A stretch of 64,000 nt of DNA from Pratylenchus scribneri (Eukaryota > Nematoda > Chromadorea > Rhabditida > Pratylenchidae), in contig JAQSEB010000131.1 of assembly GCA_030063045.1 (NCBI GenBank), positions 186,001-250,000 on the forward strand, given 5' to 3'. The notes beneath the pieces are model-generated. The model worked only from the letters and a program-made list of their open reading frames with translations, did not search any database and was not told the DNA's origin. A program made the translations under genes and the position numbers. The number at the start of each line of letters is the position of its first letter. The first letter of the stretch is position 1. Shown here one piece after another: positions 33,875 through 45,033 of the stretch.

Positions 33875-34432
33875 ACTGTTTAAAAATTTGGATAAAATAA
33901 AAAATTTAAATATTTATAATTTCAAATTTTTAAAGGACCGAAATGGAAGCATTATTTGTTAAATGAAATTTTCAATTTTACTTTCCGCAATATTATATTC
34001 TCATCAAAATTTTTCGATTTATTCTCTTTATTTGTATTATTGTATCAAAGACTTTTAATTATAAAATTAACTATTATATATAAATTTTTAAGCATTGTAA
34101 TCTGATTTTAATTGATTATTAAACCAAATTTTTGGTTGAAAAATTAAATTTATATTTACTAAAAATCATTATTTCTTAATTTTTACTTTGAAATTTTTTA
34201 TTCTTCATTTTCTATCTCTCATCAGATATATTCATTTTTGTAGCAGGAATATTTTATTTTATTTCTAAAATTATTTTGTATATTTTTTAAATTTTTTTAT
34301 TTATAAATAAATACAATTTATTTTCTTATCTTAATAAATTTATTTTAAGAAATTTAAATTTATAATTTATTTTATTTTATTTTAAAAAAACATTTAATTT
34401 TATTTCTTTTGATTTAGATATTCTCATCTTAA

Positions 34433-34645
34433 ATATATTCTTTGCTTGCCTTTGACCAATTACATTTACAAAATTTTAAATACGGCATAAGAAAAGCATT
34501 AGTAAAATAGTCCATTAATTTCACATTATTGAATTTATTTTTTAAATTTTGTAATGAAAATCCTGACTGCTTCAATGTTCAATCTCATTCAAAAAATTTT
34601 TTGGGCGCTATTTGCAATTCTTTAATAAAAATTTATTTATATTAA
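34433..34645 (+). pseudogene. open frame interrupted by one in-frame TAG
   Basis: From 34433, 25 codons (SLLAFDQLHLQNFKYGIRKA) reach TAG at 34508-34510. The same frame then continues 44 codons (FKFCNENPDCFNVQSHSKNF and three cysteines) to TAA at 34643. Both halves are protein-like. The TAG is also the end of a GTAAAATAG string, so it may be a splice acceptor for the second half. Otherwise this is a broken gene or a read-through site. A minus frame over the first half and a second plus frame (MKILTASMFNLIQKIFW) compete. Confidence 0.35.
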
Positions 34646-34919
34646 TGAAATGGGAGATATAAAATCCTTCCCAAATAGGGAAAAGATAATTAATTGATAT
34701 CAAATCGAGAAATTATTAGGAATAAATAAATTATTATTATTCCTTTTGGATTTTCAATGCCTATTCTGTTCCTTTTCATAGTTGGACTAAATTTATTTTA
34801 ACAATTATTTTCATTTAATTTAATTTTGATTTTCAAATATTTTATATTTTTAAATAATTAATTGTATAAAATATTTTTTTAAATAGATCGTTGCATTTAT
34901 AAATACTTATGAAGCTTAA

Positions 34920-35102
34920 ATGGTTTTTTTAAATTCCTTTCATTTTATTCGATTATTATTAATATTAAAAATAATCCAAAAAATATTTTTCAATTTTATT
35001 TTTAACAAAGAATTTTTAATATTTTCATTAAATTTATATTTCGTTCCACGGTTACGATTCTTATCAAAATCTCTTACAAAATTTTTATTTCAATTTTGTT
35101 GA
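34920..35102 (+). CDS. possible hydrophobic 60-codon frame
   Basis: The frame starts AAATGG and is rich in F, I and L, with a basic segment VPRLRFLSKSLTKF near the end. Composition is near background, so confidence is low. Confidence 0.25.
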   Translation: MVFLNSFHFIRLLLILKIIQKIFFNFIFNKEFLIFSLNLYFVPRLRFLSKSLTKFLFQFC

Positions 35103-35109
35103 AAAAATA

Positions 35110-36160
35110 TTTTTATTTAAATTTAAAAAATTAATTGATAATATATTAAAAATTATAATAAAAATATATTTTTATACTTATAATAAAATTCATATAATGA
35201 AATAATAAAATTAAATTTATATTTAATTTAGAATTATTTTTTTATTTTCTTTCTGCAGTTTTTTTTGTTATATTTATTCAAAATAAATTAAATTTTAAAT
35301 CAAAAATTTTCTTTTTTAAATATATTTAATCATTAAATAAATTAATCTATTAAAAGCACTCTCATAGAAAATTCCAATATCAAAATTAATCAGCGAATTT
35401 CTGATTATTTTTTTACAATTGAATCTTTATTATAGCTATATATTTTTATAAAAAATTTCTACAAATTAAATTTATAAAATATTTTTTCCTTCAAATATAA
35501 AATAATAATATTAATTAAATAAAATTTTTCTAATTAAATTATTATTATATTTTTTTATTCGTGTATAAAATATAATGTATTCGAATATTTTTATTGAATA
35601 AAATTATAACACAATAGATAAAAGCAATTTTTCTAGATATCAATTTAAATTTAGTGAGGACAAATATTAATGGATTAGGATTTTATTAGCTCTTTTTAGT
35701 TTTTACTTATTTTTTTTTTAATTCAAAAGATTGGTTTTAAAAATTATTACTCTTAGAGAAATTATTAAATTTTGTTAAAGAAACAAGAGCCAATTGTTTG
35801 TTTTTCGCATAGCGCTACATTAGAGTCCTTTATATATTATGTAGAATTAATTTTTTTTTAATTTTTTGCTAATTATCCATCTTTTATTCCTATCATATTT
35901 TAGTTTTTTCATTCATCATTTTTATAATTTTTATAGATTTTTTTTTATTAGATGCAATTATATAAATTTAATTTTTATAATATTTTATTATTATTCATAA
36001 TAATCAATTTTATAAAATTGAAATTTTTCATTTATAAATAATTTTTAATTAAAATATTTTTTAATTTAAATTGATTATTATGATAAATTTTATTTGTTAT
36101 TCTAATACATTATTTTTCTCTTTTAATTCATTGCAATTCATAGTATTAAATTTTAAATAA
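35110..36160. other. AT-rich stretch with nothing supported
   Basis: Long A/T runs and no boundary-defined exon. A small islet near 35800-35830 could not be assigned. Confidence 0.55.
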
Positions 36161-36162
36161 AA

Positions 36163-36387
36163 ATGGGCTTAAGATTGGTAAATAAAATTTTAAAAAAATA
36201 TTATAGAGGCCTAGAAAATGGTCTATTTGATGTTGGAAAAATGTGGGGAGAAAAATGCAAATTAACATTTCCTAAAAAAATAAAAAGGACTCTAATTAGA
36301 ATGAATTATAATTCAATAAAATTTTCTTCTTTGTTTCGTTTATACCGTTATATAATAACTATTATATTGTTATGTATTTTGGGATGA
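36163..36387 (+). CDS. candidate small tail-anchored protein, 74 residues
   Basis: The start AAAATGGGC has an A at -3 and G at +4. The first 55 residues are basic and polar (LKKYYRGLENGLFDVGKMWG, KKIKRTLIRMNYN). The last 15 are hydrophobic (YIITIILLCILG), which would suit a C-terminal membrane anchor. An early TTG|GTAAAT could be a donor after five codons. No family is recognised. Confidence 0.45.
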   Translation: MGLRLVNKILKKYYRGLENGLFDVGKMWGEKCKLTFPKKIKRTLIRMNYNSIKFSSLFRLYRYIITIILLCILG

Positions 36388-36482
36388 TATTTTATTATAT
36401 CGAATGTTTAATATTCTTCCATCATTCTAAATTTTTATAATCAAAATTGTATCTTCTTTCCTTCTTGAGAATTTTAATTAGT

Positions 36483-36671
36483 GGAGCTCCAAAAATTTTA
36501 AATCTGTGTCGTTGCGAACACATTTTTCGACAAATCAAAACTGAGATATTTCGACAATTGTCCAAAAGTCTTTTTCAGCTGATGCTTCAATTTAACATTT
36601 GTCATCCCTTTCTAGATGATTCTATATTATTTAGAAGTTATTCTTGTGCATCTAAACAGAATATTAATTGA
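36483..36671 (+). CDS. candidate terminal exon, cysteine-containing
   Basis: After a TTTTAATTAG acceptor, 62 codons run to TGA. Sequence includes GAPKILNLCRCEHIFRQIKT and QLMLQFNICHPFLDDSILF, with five cysteines. The open frame actually begins upstream at about 36441. It may continue the gene at 36163, but no phase-compatible donor was found. Confidence 0.45.
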   Translation, partial: GAPKILNLCRCEHIFRQIKTEIFRQLSKSLFQLMLQFNICHPFLDDSILFRSYSCASKQNIN

Positions 36672-36941
36672 ATAATTCTTTCTAAAATTTTTTTATTTTA
36701 TAATATTTATAATATTATTTGAATAAAATCAATGTCCAGTCATACTGATTAATTTTTCCTTGATTTATTTTAAATTAAATATTTCATAATTTTAATTTAT
36801 AATAATTTTTATAAATTCTTATTTTTACTTTAAAACATTGCAAAAAATATAGAATTTTTTATTTAATAAATTTAATTTATTTTTAAAATAAATTTTAAAT
36901 TTTATTTTTATTTATTTTAATTTATTATTATCTATTTTTAG

Positions 36942-37040
36942 TGTATTTATAAGAAAATATGCCAATCTCTCAATAGTATACTCGATAATTTCGAACAAGA
37001 AGATAAAATGCGTTGTTTTTTTTTCGCATCTAATAAATAA
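36942..37040 (+). CDS. candidate terminal exon
   Basis: The strong acceptor TATTATCTATTTTTAG is followed in phase 0 by 32 codons and TAA: CIYKKICQSLNSILDNFEQE, then DKMRCFFFASNK. A second plus frame across the islet is also open, but it lacks the charged central part. The exon is the third plus-strand candidate within 900 bp. Confidence 0.45.
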   Translation, partial: CIYKKICQSLNSILDNFEQEDKMRCFFFASNK

Positions 37041-37075
37041 TTTAAAGCAATTTTTATGCTTCAATTATACTACGT

Positions 37076-37270
37076 TTGTTAATTTTTCGGCAATTATTTA
37101 ATTATTTATATCTTTATAGAATTTTATATTCATTAAATTATTTTAAAAAATTTCATCATCGGCCTTTTCATATTTTAACATATATCTTAAATTATAAATT
37201 TTCTTTTATTTTTATGTGTTTTTATATTTTAATTAATTTAAAAGTTTTGACGGCTTTATGTCATCTCTAA
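37076..37270 (+). CDS. possible hydrophobic frame
   Basis: 64 codons from a TTG are rich in L, Y and F with HHRPFHILTYILNYKF. Composition is near background. Confidence 0.2.
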   Translation: MLIFRQLFNYLYLYRILYSLNYFKKFHHRPFHILTYILNYKFSFIFMCFYILINLKVLTALCHL

Positions 37271-37626
37271 CTTGACTTTGCCTTTCAAATATTTAAAATT
37301 ATACAATATTAATTTCTTTGAAATAATATATTTAAATTTATTTTAATAATTAATTAAAAAAACAAGTGTATAATATAAGTATATGACATAAATAAAATAA
37401 TTTTCCAAATTTTCCTTATATTATGATTTATAATTAAAAAATTTAATAAGTATAATTTATATTGTCATTTAAATTTAAAATTACTTTTTTATGTGTAATC
37501 TTCTCTTTTTATCCTTTTAAAATTTTTTTAATTTAGATATTTTTTTATTAATTTTTCTCTATAATTTATAATACTTAAATAAGAGTAAATTTTTTTTGTA
37601 TTTGGATAAATAAAATAAATTAATTT

Positions 37627-37995
37627 ATGTATTATAAATTTAAATATGATCTAATTTACGTTAGGATATTTTTTCATACCATATTTAGAATAGTTAATAT
37701 TAATATTATTTTTTTTAATATGAATTTTTTCATTTTATATTTAGATAAATTTTATAATCAAAATCATAAATTTTGCATTTTGAAAAGAAACATTTTTCTT
37801 GATGCAATTTTCTTTGTAGAAAATGATTTTCGTTTTTTGAAGGCAATATTTTTTTCTTATGAATTTTTATTTTCTTCCATTTCCGAGTATTTTTCTAAAA
37901 ATTATTTATTTATTAAAACACAAATTCAGGGTTATTTGGCGTGGAAAATATTTATTTATTATTTAATTAATATATTTTTGCCCCTATCAAATTAG
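37627..37995 (+). CDS. longest ATG frame in the window, 122 codons
   Basis: This uninterrupted ATG-to-TAG frame is longer than expected by chance here. The N-terminal half is very rich in F, I and N. The C-terminal half has a more balanced content (ILKRNIFLDAIFFVENDF, SISEYFSKNYLFIKTQIQG). Several hydrophobic stretches could span a membrane. I recognise no family, and the start could lie at one of several in-frame Met codons. Confidence 0.45.
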   Translation: MYYKFKYDLIYVRIFFHTIFRIVNINIIFFNMNFFILYLDKFYNQNHKFCILKRNIFLDAIFFVENDFRFLKAIFFSYEFLFSSISEYFSKNYLFIKTQIQGYLAWKIFIYYLINIFLPLSN

Positions 37996-38032
37996 AATTA
38001 AGTAAAATTATTTTTTAAAAACTGTACATTTT

Positions 38033-38174
38033 TTAATATTTTTTTGCCCCTAATTTTTTTATCTCATTTTGAATTATATCTCTCATTGCTGGAATTAACT
38101 CGGAAGGTAGATTTCTGTAAAATTCGTCGACTTTTAATTTTAATATAATCCTTTTTATTGAAAGGATAGTTGGT
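38033..38174 (-). CDS. candidate terminal exon, well supported
   Basis: The acceptor AAATCTCATTTTAG is followed by a frame of 46 codons to TAA, entering with one base. Residues include PTILSIKRIILKLKVDEFYR, NLPSELIPAMRDIIQNEIKK and LGAKKY. The amphipathic helical pattern with regular charged residues is typical of real protein, and other frames are broken early. The in-frame opening reaches at least 25 bases further upstream. I recognise no family and no adjacent exon. Confidence 0.55.
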
Positions 38175-38179
38175 CTAAA

Positions 38180-38985
38180 ATGAGATTTTTGAAAATGCTA
38201 ATATTTTTCATAAATTGATCATTTATCATGAAATAAAATTTTTATTAAAATGACACTATAATATTTTTATAAATGTTACCCTTTTTAATTGCATAAATAA
38301 TATTGTATAGTGATTTAATAAAATTTTATATAAACAATTTTTTTATCTCGCTTGAATATCTCAAGAAAAGATTTATAATTCATAAAGATATCATAATATT
38401 TTAAATTATAATAGGATTGTTTTAAATTTAAAAATTATTCATATATTATTAATAAGGCCTATAAGATTAAAATAAATTTTTGTTCATCATTTAATTAATT
38501 AGTAAATTTTTGCAATTATGTTTTTTGGGCTTATTAATTTAAAAATATATTTTTTAAAGCAAATTATTATAGCCATTTTTAAATTCATCATTATAACATG
38601 AATACTTTATATAATTATAAGTCGATAATTGATTAATTTTTTATCTAATTTTAAAATATAAGATCCAAATATTATCCTCAATTTCAGCTTTTTAATTAAT
38701 TAATTAATTTTATTTTAATTAAATTAATTTTCACCAATCAGCCTGTAAGAATTCATTTTTATTTATATTTATTTTATCTTATTTCTCAATTGTTTAATAA
38801 GTTTACCTTTTCTTTAAAACCCTACTATCAAAATGTTATAAAATTTTTATTCATTATCTATTTATATCCAATTTTTTTAAATAAAATTTGATCATGGGAT
38901 ATTTATCTTTTAAAAATTTTGTCACTAAATTTTTATGCTTATTTTAAGCTTGATAAAATTTTTTATAAATTTTATTTTTTTCTAT
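38180..38985. other. AT-rich stretch with a weak two-exon reading
   Basis: On the minus strand MNSYRLI|AEIEDNIWILYFKIR can be joined across a 47-nt GTGAAA...AAAAAG gap near 38690-38760. It is too short to claim. The rest is matrix including TTAATTAATTAATTAA. Confidence 0.4.
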
Positions 38986-39028
38986 TATAGAATCTTGGAA
39001 CCATTATTTTGTCCTCAATTCTCCTTAC

Positions 39029-39054
39029 CTTTTAGCATTAATAAGCCGTAGCAT
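39029..39054 (-). CDS. possible first exon before a strong donor
   Basis: MLRLINAK then AAAAG|GTAAGG. The donor is nearly consensus. It lies about 15 nt downstream of the exon at 39069-39134, whose own donor is also consensus. Confidence 0.25.
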
Positions 39055-39068
39055 TACTTTTTACTTAC

Positions 39069-39134
39069 CGACATGATGCTACATTCAGGTTCCAAACGAA
39101 TACTTGCCCGATGTTCATTTATTAATGCATCATG
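39069..39134 (-). CDS. candidate 66-nt internal exon with consensus donor
   Basis: It is bounded by AATAATTACAG and TCG|GTAAGT, and codes 22 residues in phase 0-0: HDALINEHRASIRLEPECSI then MS. Two strong boundaries around a fully polar peptide make this a good exon. The opposite strand carries an ATG frame over the same bases (39073-39249), so strand is not fully settled. Confidence 0.45.
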
Positions 39135-39249
39135 CTGTAATTATTTTCGTTTTTTATATTTATTTCAAAATAATTATATGAATTTCAACAATTTAAGGCC
39201 ACTTTTTAATACATATCTTATTTATTTCAATCATTCAATTAATTGTTGA
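39073..39249 (+). CDS. competing 58-codon ATG frame
   Basis: ATGATG opens MMLHSGSKRILARCSFINAS and continues through a second islet to TGA. It overlaps the minus exon at 39069-39134. One of the two is probably a shadow. Confidence 0.3.
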   Translation: MMLHSGSKRILARCSFINASCCNYFRFLYLFQNNYMNFNNLRPLFNTYLIYFNHSINC

Positions 39250-39375
39250 TTAAAATTATCAATTTTGACTATTGTAATTTATCGTATTTTTATTAAAACT
39301 AATTAAATGTATACCTGCAATTTATTTAAATATTAAATTTTTTGAATAATAAATCAATTAAAATTATTTTTATAG

Positions 39376-39428
39376 ACATTTATGATCTCTTTGTTGATTG
39401 TCACAATTTTTGTTATGGCGAAAAATGA
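39376..39428 (+). CDS. candidate terminal exon
   Basis: The acceptor AAAATTATTTTTATAG opens IYDLFVDCHNFCYGEK then TGA. The overlapping ATG frame MISLLIVTIFVMAKNDLF is an alternative. Confidence 0.35.
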
Positions 39429-39479
39429 TTTATTTTTACAAATTATTATATAATAGATTTGATCGGTCTAAAAATCATT

Positions 39480-40540
39480 TTATTTGATTATTTGAAATTA
39501 TATCTCCGTGATTTTTTTATTATTCGAAATTTTATCAAATGTATAATCAAATTTTTTCCTATTTTTAACTTTATTATTATATAATATAAAATATATATCA
39601 AATAAATCATTCGATAGCCATAATTTAATATATTAACTCTATTATAATTATAAATAATGCATATATTTAATAATTAATTTTTATTTTATTTAATTTAATT
39701 TAATAATATTGATTTTAATATATCAATTAAATTTTAGAATAAAATTGATTAGATAAAAATTAACTTTTCTTTACCATCAACACAATTTATATTTTTAATT
39801 TTATTTTTGATACAAATGATCTTCATTTAAATAAAATTTATCACATAAAAAATTTAAATTTTATTTAAAACTTCTAAAAATTTTTAAAATTTCATTTCAA
39901 AAATTCTTCATTGCTTATAATAAATTTGATATATATAATATTGATCAATAATTAATTTTTTCCCTATAAATTATCGATTTAATAATATATTATTTTTACT
40001 TTTATAAAATATTTTAGGATCTGAAAATTTAGATAATATTTTGTTTTTTTTAATATCATAACTTTTTTGTTAAGTGTCTCATTATTCTCATTATATGTTT
40101 AATATTTATAATTTATATATTTATTCAGATATAAATTAAAAATTAATGAAATATTTTTTTGCATATATTTAAGCAAATATTTTTTTAATTTTTTTTTAAA
40201 TATTTATATATTAAATTTGCTAAAATTTAGATTAAAAAATTTAATTTTTTAAGCTTTTTTCGATTGCATTCAATAATTTTTTCCATTAAAATTTTCATAC
40301 TAATTTTTTTATTGCATTTTTTAGAAGAGAAATTTTAAAATTTTCTTTTATATGCCGAATTTAAATGTAATATTTATTATTAATTATCCTTCTTTATATA
40401 TTTTCAGATTTTTTTAATCATATATAAAATTAAAAACCATCCAATTCCTCATATTTTTTCTATTGTATGCTTTAAAAATCTTTTATTTATAAATTTTCTT
40501 ATTAATTTAGTATAAACTTGTAAATTATTAATCATTTATT
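39480..40540. other. AT-rich stretch with nothing supported
   Basis: A/T runs only, and no islet with definable boundaries. Confidence 0.6.
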
Positions 40541-40544
40541 CCAG

Positions 40545-40631
40545 TTACAATTTAATAAAATCCTCTTTGTCTTCTTCCTCTTCGACAATGATTAGTTTTT
40601 CATCATCATCTGATGAATCTTTTTTAAAAAT
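40545..40631 (-). CDS. candidate terminal exon encoding an acidic tail
   Basis: The acceptor GAATGAAATAG is followed in phase 0 by 28 codons and TAA: IFKKDSSDDDEKLIIVEEEE then DKEDFIKL. LIIV between acidic clusters resembles a SUMO-interacting motif (inference). Plus-strand frames over the same DNA are stopped, so the strand is clear. Such an acidic run needs GAT/GAA/GAG codons, far from matrix composition. The rest of the protein was not found. Confidence 0.55.
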   Translation of the reverse strand: MFKKDSSDDDEKLIIVEEEEDKEDFIKL

Positions 40632-40861
40632 CTATTTCATTCTGAATGAAAGAATTAGAATTTATTAAAAATAAATGATGAATTTATCATAGTTTATGAT
40701 ATTTAATAATTTTTATTATCATCAATTAATATTTTTTATACGTACTATTTAACTGTTTGATAACAAACCTATTATATAAATTTTTTATGAAATTAAAAAT
40801 TTTTAATTATTTCTCTTTGAATATTTTAATTTAATAATATTGTATTTTAATAATAATTTTA

Positions 40862-40945
40862 TTTTAAATTATTTTAATATTAATTCTATTGTAAATTATT
40901 TTATTATTATATTTTAATAATAATTCTATTGTAAATTATTTTTTT
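40862..40945. repeat. imperfect tandem duplication, about 44 bp unit
   Basis: TTCTATTGTAAATTATTTTA with a flanking TTTTAATAATAAT occurs twice, with a more diverged third copy on the left. It is a slippage-type repeat in matrix DNA. Confidence 0.65.
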
Positions 40946-41429
40946 AGGTTAGCTTAGCAATTAATATAAAATTATCTATATTTATATATTCTTCAGTAAA
41001 ATATTAAGTTGATAAAAATTAATAATTATTCAATTCAGCATTATCCCTTTATTAAAATTAATATAAAATATTACTAGAAACTGCAGTATTTTTAACATTG
41101 TTAATAAAATTTAATCTAATGAAATAATTCTTTTAATATTATCGATCTCTTATGTATTTTGAATATTTCTACCATTATTAATAAATAAATTTTTTCAATT
41201 TAATGTATATTAGGTTAATAATTATATTAGAGCTATTTTATTGTATTATTTTTAATTATTTTAAAATCCATATTATTGATAAGAAAAATGTAAAATACTT
41301 GAAACATTTATCGATATATGTATATAAATATAAATGAATACATTTTCCGCATTAAGAAAATTTATTTTCATTTCGATATCTTTTAATTTTTATGTTATAT
41401 TTATTTCTTTAATATAAAATTTAAAAAAT

Positions 41430-41545
41430 TTTCAATCCTAATATACTTCGTTTCATTTTTGTTTTATCTCGTCGTTCAATTGTAATTATAATTCTTTACT
41501 TGAAAGAGAATAACGCTCATATATGAGGAATTTTCATATTTTTTT
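41430..41545. other. islet, coding-like on both strands
   Basis: The plus strand reads NPNILRFIFVLSRRSIVIII through KENNAHI to TGA. The minus strand has MSVILFQ before a GTAAAG donor and IERRDKTKMKRSILGLKIF to TAA. Neither can be preferred. Confidence 0.35.
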
Positions 41546-41699
41546 AAATTGTTTATTTTTATCGTTATTCCTGAATGTGTCCTAGAATATTTCATTTATT
41601 ATATTATTTAAATAATATAAAATAATTATTATTTTTAAAAATTCTTATTGAATTTAAAATTAATTGAGTTTTTTTAAAATTTTTACAAATAGAATTTGA

Positions 41700-41960
41700 G
41701 AAATTAATCCCAAAATTCTTCCTAACAATAATCATTTAATTAATTCCCTCGATAATAACCCTCAAAAAAAGTCCATGTTCAATATTCATACCATTAATAA
41801 TTTTTTATATCTTTAAACTATGCCAAATTTCATAATTATTTCATTAATTTTGAATTTTTTCTTATGTTCTCTATGGCTCGTCGCAAATTTTCTTATGCTA
41901 TGAATTTATATTTTCATTTTTTTTATTTTCTAGTCATATTTTGTAACTCCGCCATATGAA
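41700..41960 (+). CDS. two overlapping plus-strand candidates
   Basis: First, an open frame ending at TAA near 41817 reads PKILPNNNHLINSLDNNPQK and is asparagine-rich. Second, an ATG frame at 41864-41959 reads MFSMARRKFSYAMNLYFHFF and ends in a hydrophobic stretch before TGA. On the minus strand MNIEHGLFLR precedes a GTTATT donor. All are short. Confidence 0.3.
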
Positions 41961-42041
41961 TTTTTCAATCATGAGCATAATTTATAAATTTAAATTTTTT
42001 TCAAATAATTTGAATTTTTTTAAATAATCTTATTATTTCAG

Positions 42042-42206
42042 CAACTACCAGCATACATGACTTTCTATTTTTTGTCTCTTAAAATACATTTTTCAAGTAT
42101 GCATTTAAATTTTATTTTAACCTTTTCATATTGGGTAAATGACGTAAAAGTATATATTTGTCAAAATAATTTTATTTTTTATTCCATTTCGATTAATAAT
42201 ATTTGA
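42042..42206 (+). CDS. candidate exon, hydrophobic protein
   Basis: The acceptor TCTTATTATTTCAG is excellent. It opens 54 codons in phase 0 to TGA: QLPAYMTFYFLSLKIHFSSM, HLNFILTFSYWVNDVKVYIC and a hydrophobic end. All local G+C-rich islets fall in this frame. TATTGG|GTAAAT is an internal donor option. Likely one or two membrane segments. Family unknown. Confidence 0.55.
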   Translation, partial: QLPAYMTFYFLSLKIHFSSMHLNFILTFSYWVNDVKVYICQNNFIFYSISINNI

Positions 42207-42320
42207 TCGGTAATTTTTTTTTAAATAATTTTTTTATAAAATTTATTAATTTTTATAATTTATTTTAGAAAAAAAAATCAAATTTATTATATTTTTTCAT
42301 AAATGAAAAATATTCTTAAG

Positions 42321-42559
42321 TTTTTCTGTTATTTATTTTTATTTTGAAAAAAATAATAATAACTACACATCGTATTCTTTCAAAAATTAAATCTTGTCCT
42401 CGTTCACTTGTTGTAACACCATGCATCAAACGTATTTCTTCATTTTTTGATAAGATTTTCGAAAATCTGAAAAAAAAAAGATTCAGGAAGAAATTTTTCC
42501 CTTTTTACAGCAAATTTTTTCAAGTATATAAGAAATATTATGTTATAGATATTCGTTGA
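42321..42559 (+). CDS. candidate exon, basic protein with N-terminal membrane segment
   Basis: An ATTCTTAAG acceptor opens a frame that begins hydrophobic (FLLFIFIL) and becomes strongly basic: THRILSKIKSCPRSLVVTPC, SSFFDKIFENLKKKRFRKKF. It ends YVIDIR then TGA, about 78 residues. It lies 115 bp after 42042-42206 on the same strand, and one gene is possible. It resembles a single-pass protein with a basic cytosolic or matrix-side tail. No family is recognised. Confidence 0.5.
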
Positions 42560-44640
42560 GTTCTCATTAATATATCTTAAGAAATATCTAAATAATAAAT
42601 TTATTTTTTTATAATTTAATCTTATAAATATTTTATCATATTAGAAATGGTATACTATTTTTTTTATAGATAATTTTAGTATTATTTATTGTAAAATAAT
42701 AAAAATAATAAAATTTAAATAATTATTAATTTTAATTGATTAAATGAATGTTTTAGCATCTTTTAAATGCTTTTTATTTCTTCCTCTTTAACTCATAATT
42801 TTGTTTATTAATATTTTTTTATAGATTGTTATATACTTTTTAATATATTATATTTTATTTATCAATTTATCTTATATTATTCATTTTAATTTGTTTAAAT
42901 TTTGAAAATAAAATTATTTTAGATATTATTTTTCAAATTTTTTTATATAATAGAACGTAATTTATTTAGAAAAATCTAGTTATTGTTTTAAACAGATTTT
43001 TAAACATTTCTTATTGCGATATAAATTTATTTAAAAAGTTTTACTTTTAAGAAATTCAAAGGGAAGAGATTTTCTCATTATTGTTCAAATATATTGTGTG
43101 ATTAATTGAAATGCATTTGAACAAAATATGATTTCTTTTGTATTATTTTTCTTTCATAAGCAAAATAATTGTATGATTGTCAATTCCTTGTATGTACTGA
43201 ATTTAGTAAAAAAAATTTAATTTATATAATAGCGATTGAGGTGAAGATCACATACATTATAGCAGCAGCAAAATGATATATAAAATTAAAAAAAAAATTA
43301 AATTATTTTCTAGATATTTACTTCTCCAAAATAACTGCATCATTATTTTATTATAAATTATATTATTGTATTATAAATTAAATTATTAAAATATATTAAA
43401 ATTTAATAGAATATACTTCTGGTTAAATAGTGATAGAGCATTCTCTGAAAGAACAATATTTTATTCTAAATTAAGCCAAATTTTTAATTTATAATAAAAA
43501 TTATTAGATAAATTTATTTAATATTTTATTTACTTATACATTGAATTACATAAATATTTTATTCGTAATTTTCGAGATTCCTTTGCATTTATTCTAAATT
43601 ATTTTCAAAAAATCTCACGAATTTTGATTTTTAAATATCTTTAAGATATATCACTATTATGAATTTTGAATCTTTTTTTAAAATTAAAAATTTTTTTAAT
43701 TTATTTTTAATTAATTGATTTCTGATAAAAAATGCTAATTTTTAAAAAATTTTTAAATATTATCTGAGTAGAACGCTAGCCAACGAGTAATTATTCTACT
43801 TTCAGAGCAAGGCATACTTTAACATAAATTGTAATATTTTTTTTTATTTTTATTTTTAAAAATTAATGGAATTTTCTTTCTTATATTTTTCAAAATCTTT
43901 TTTATTCTCAAAAAAATCAAGCATATTTCAATCATCTATTGAATAATTGCGAGTTAAATTGTTATTTTAATTGCTATAAAAAAAAATAAATTCCTGAATA
44001 TTTAAAAATGATACAAGAATTATTAAATTATTTTTTCATTATTCTGAATATTTTCTATTTTTGAAATTATACAATTTTTTCATACGGTTGTATCATTTCA
44101 TTCCAATCGTATTTCTTGCCAAATATGATTATTTTCTAATATTTAAGAGAAATTTTTTTCATTTCATCCATTATCCTTTTTTGTTAATTAAAAATTTATA
44201 CAATTCACTAGTCGGAATAATATTTTTATAATTTTTTTGAGTATTATTTATTTTTATTCCAAAAATTTAATGTAATTTTAATCGGGTTATTGTTTCTATA
44301 TTATTCGTATATTTGTATTCAGAAGTTAATTATATAAAAATTAATTATATTATAGATTAAAATTGCAGCATTATTTTTATGCTTTTTTACAAAATAATGT
44401 TCAAAATTTTGTACATCTTATTTGGGAGATTTTTGACCCTAAAAAATATTCGATAGTTCTAACAAAATATAATATTTATGAATTTCTTTAATTTATTTAT
44501 TTATAAATTAAAAATTTCATCTAAAATATAAAGATTTTTCATATAAATTATATTAAATATTTATTTTTTATAATATTTTAATTTGTAAAAAAATCAAAAA
44601 ATTATAAATATAGATAATCAACTAAATTACCATAATATTT
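42560..44640. other. AT-rich stretch, one multi-frame islet
   Basis: The islet at 43050-43110 is open in all three plus frames (for example EIQREEIFSLLFKYIV), which shows how little frame openness proves here. The rest is matrix. Confidence 0.5.
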
Positions 44641-44650
44641 TTATGTTTAG

Positions 44651-44717
44651 ATTCGGAAATATTGATGTGATGATGCTTCCAGGAATTGTTTGTTTTGGAA
44701 CTCATGCATATTTTTAA
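44651..44717 (+). CDS. candidate terminal exon
   Basis: An ATATTTTTATGTTTAG acceptor opens 21 codons to TAA: FGNIDVMMLPGIVCFGTHAY F. Glycine, proline and valine content departs from the matrix. No upstream exon was found. Confidence 0.4.
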
Positions 44718-45033
44718 TTATATATATTATCTAATGTTAAAATTTTAAATTAAATTAATTATTTTTTTGATATTCTATTATTGGAAATAGAATTATTATT
44801 TTTTATTATAATTATTTATTTTAATATTTATCTCGAATAAATTTATTATTAAATTTGAAAATTTTTATTTTAATTAAATTTCAATCGAAATTTTTTAAAA
44901 TAAATAATTTCAGATATTTATTATATAATTATTTTATTCATTTAATTTATAAAGTATATATATTTAATTCATATTTTTTGAATAAAATTGGAAATTAATT
45001 TATTATTACATAATTTTTTATTACGTAATTTAT

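Noticed and set aside
43050..43110. Three plus-strand exon readings
   Set aside because: All three frames are open and equally protein-like, with no splice boundary to choose among them.
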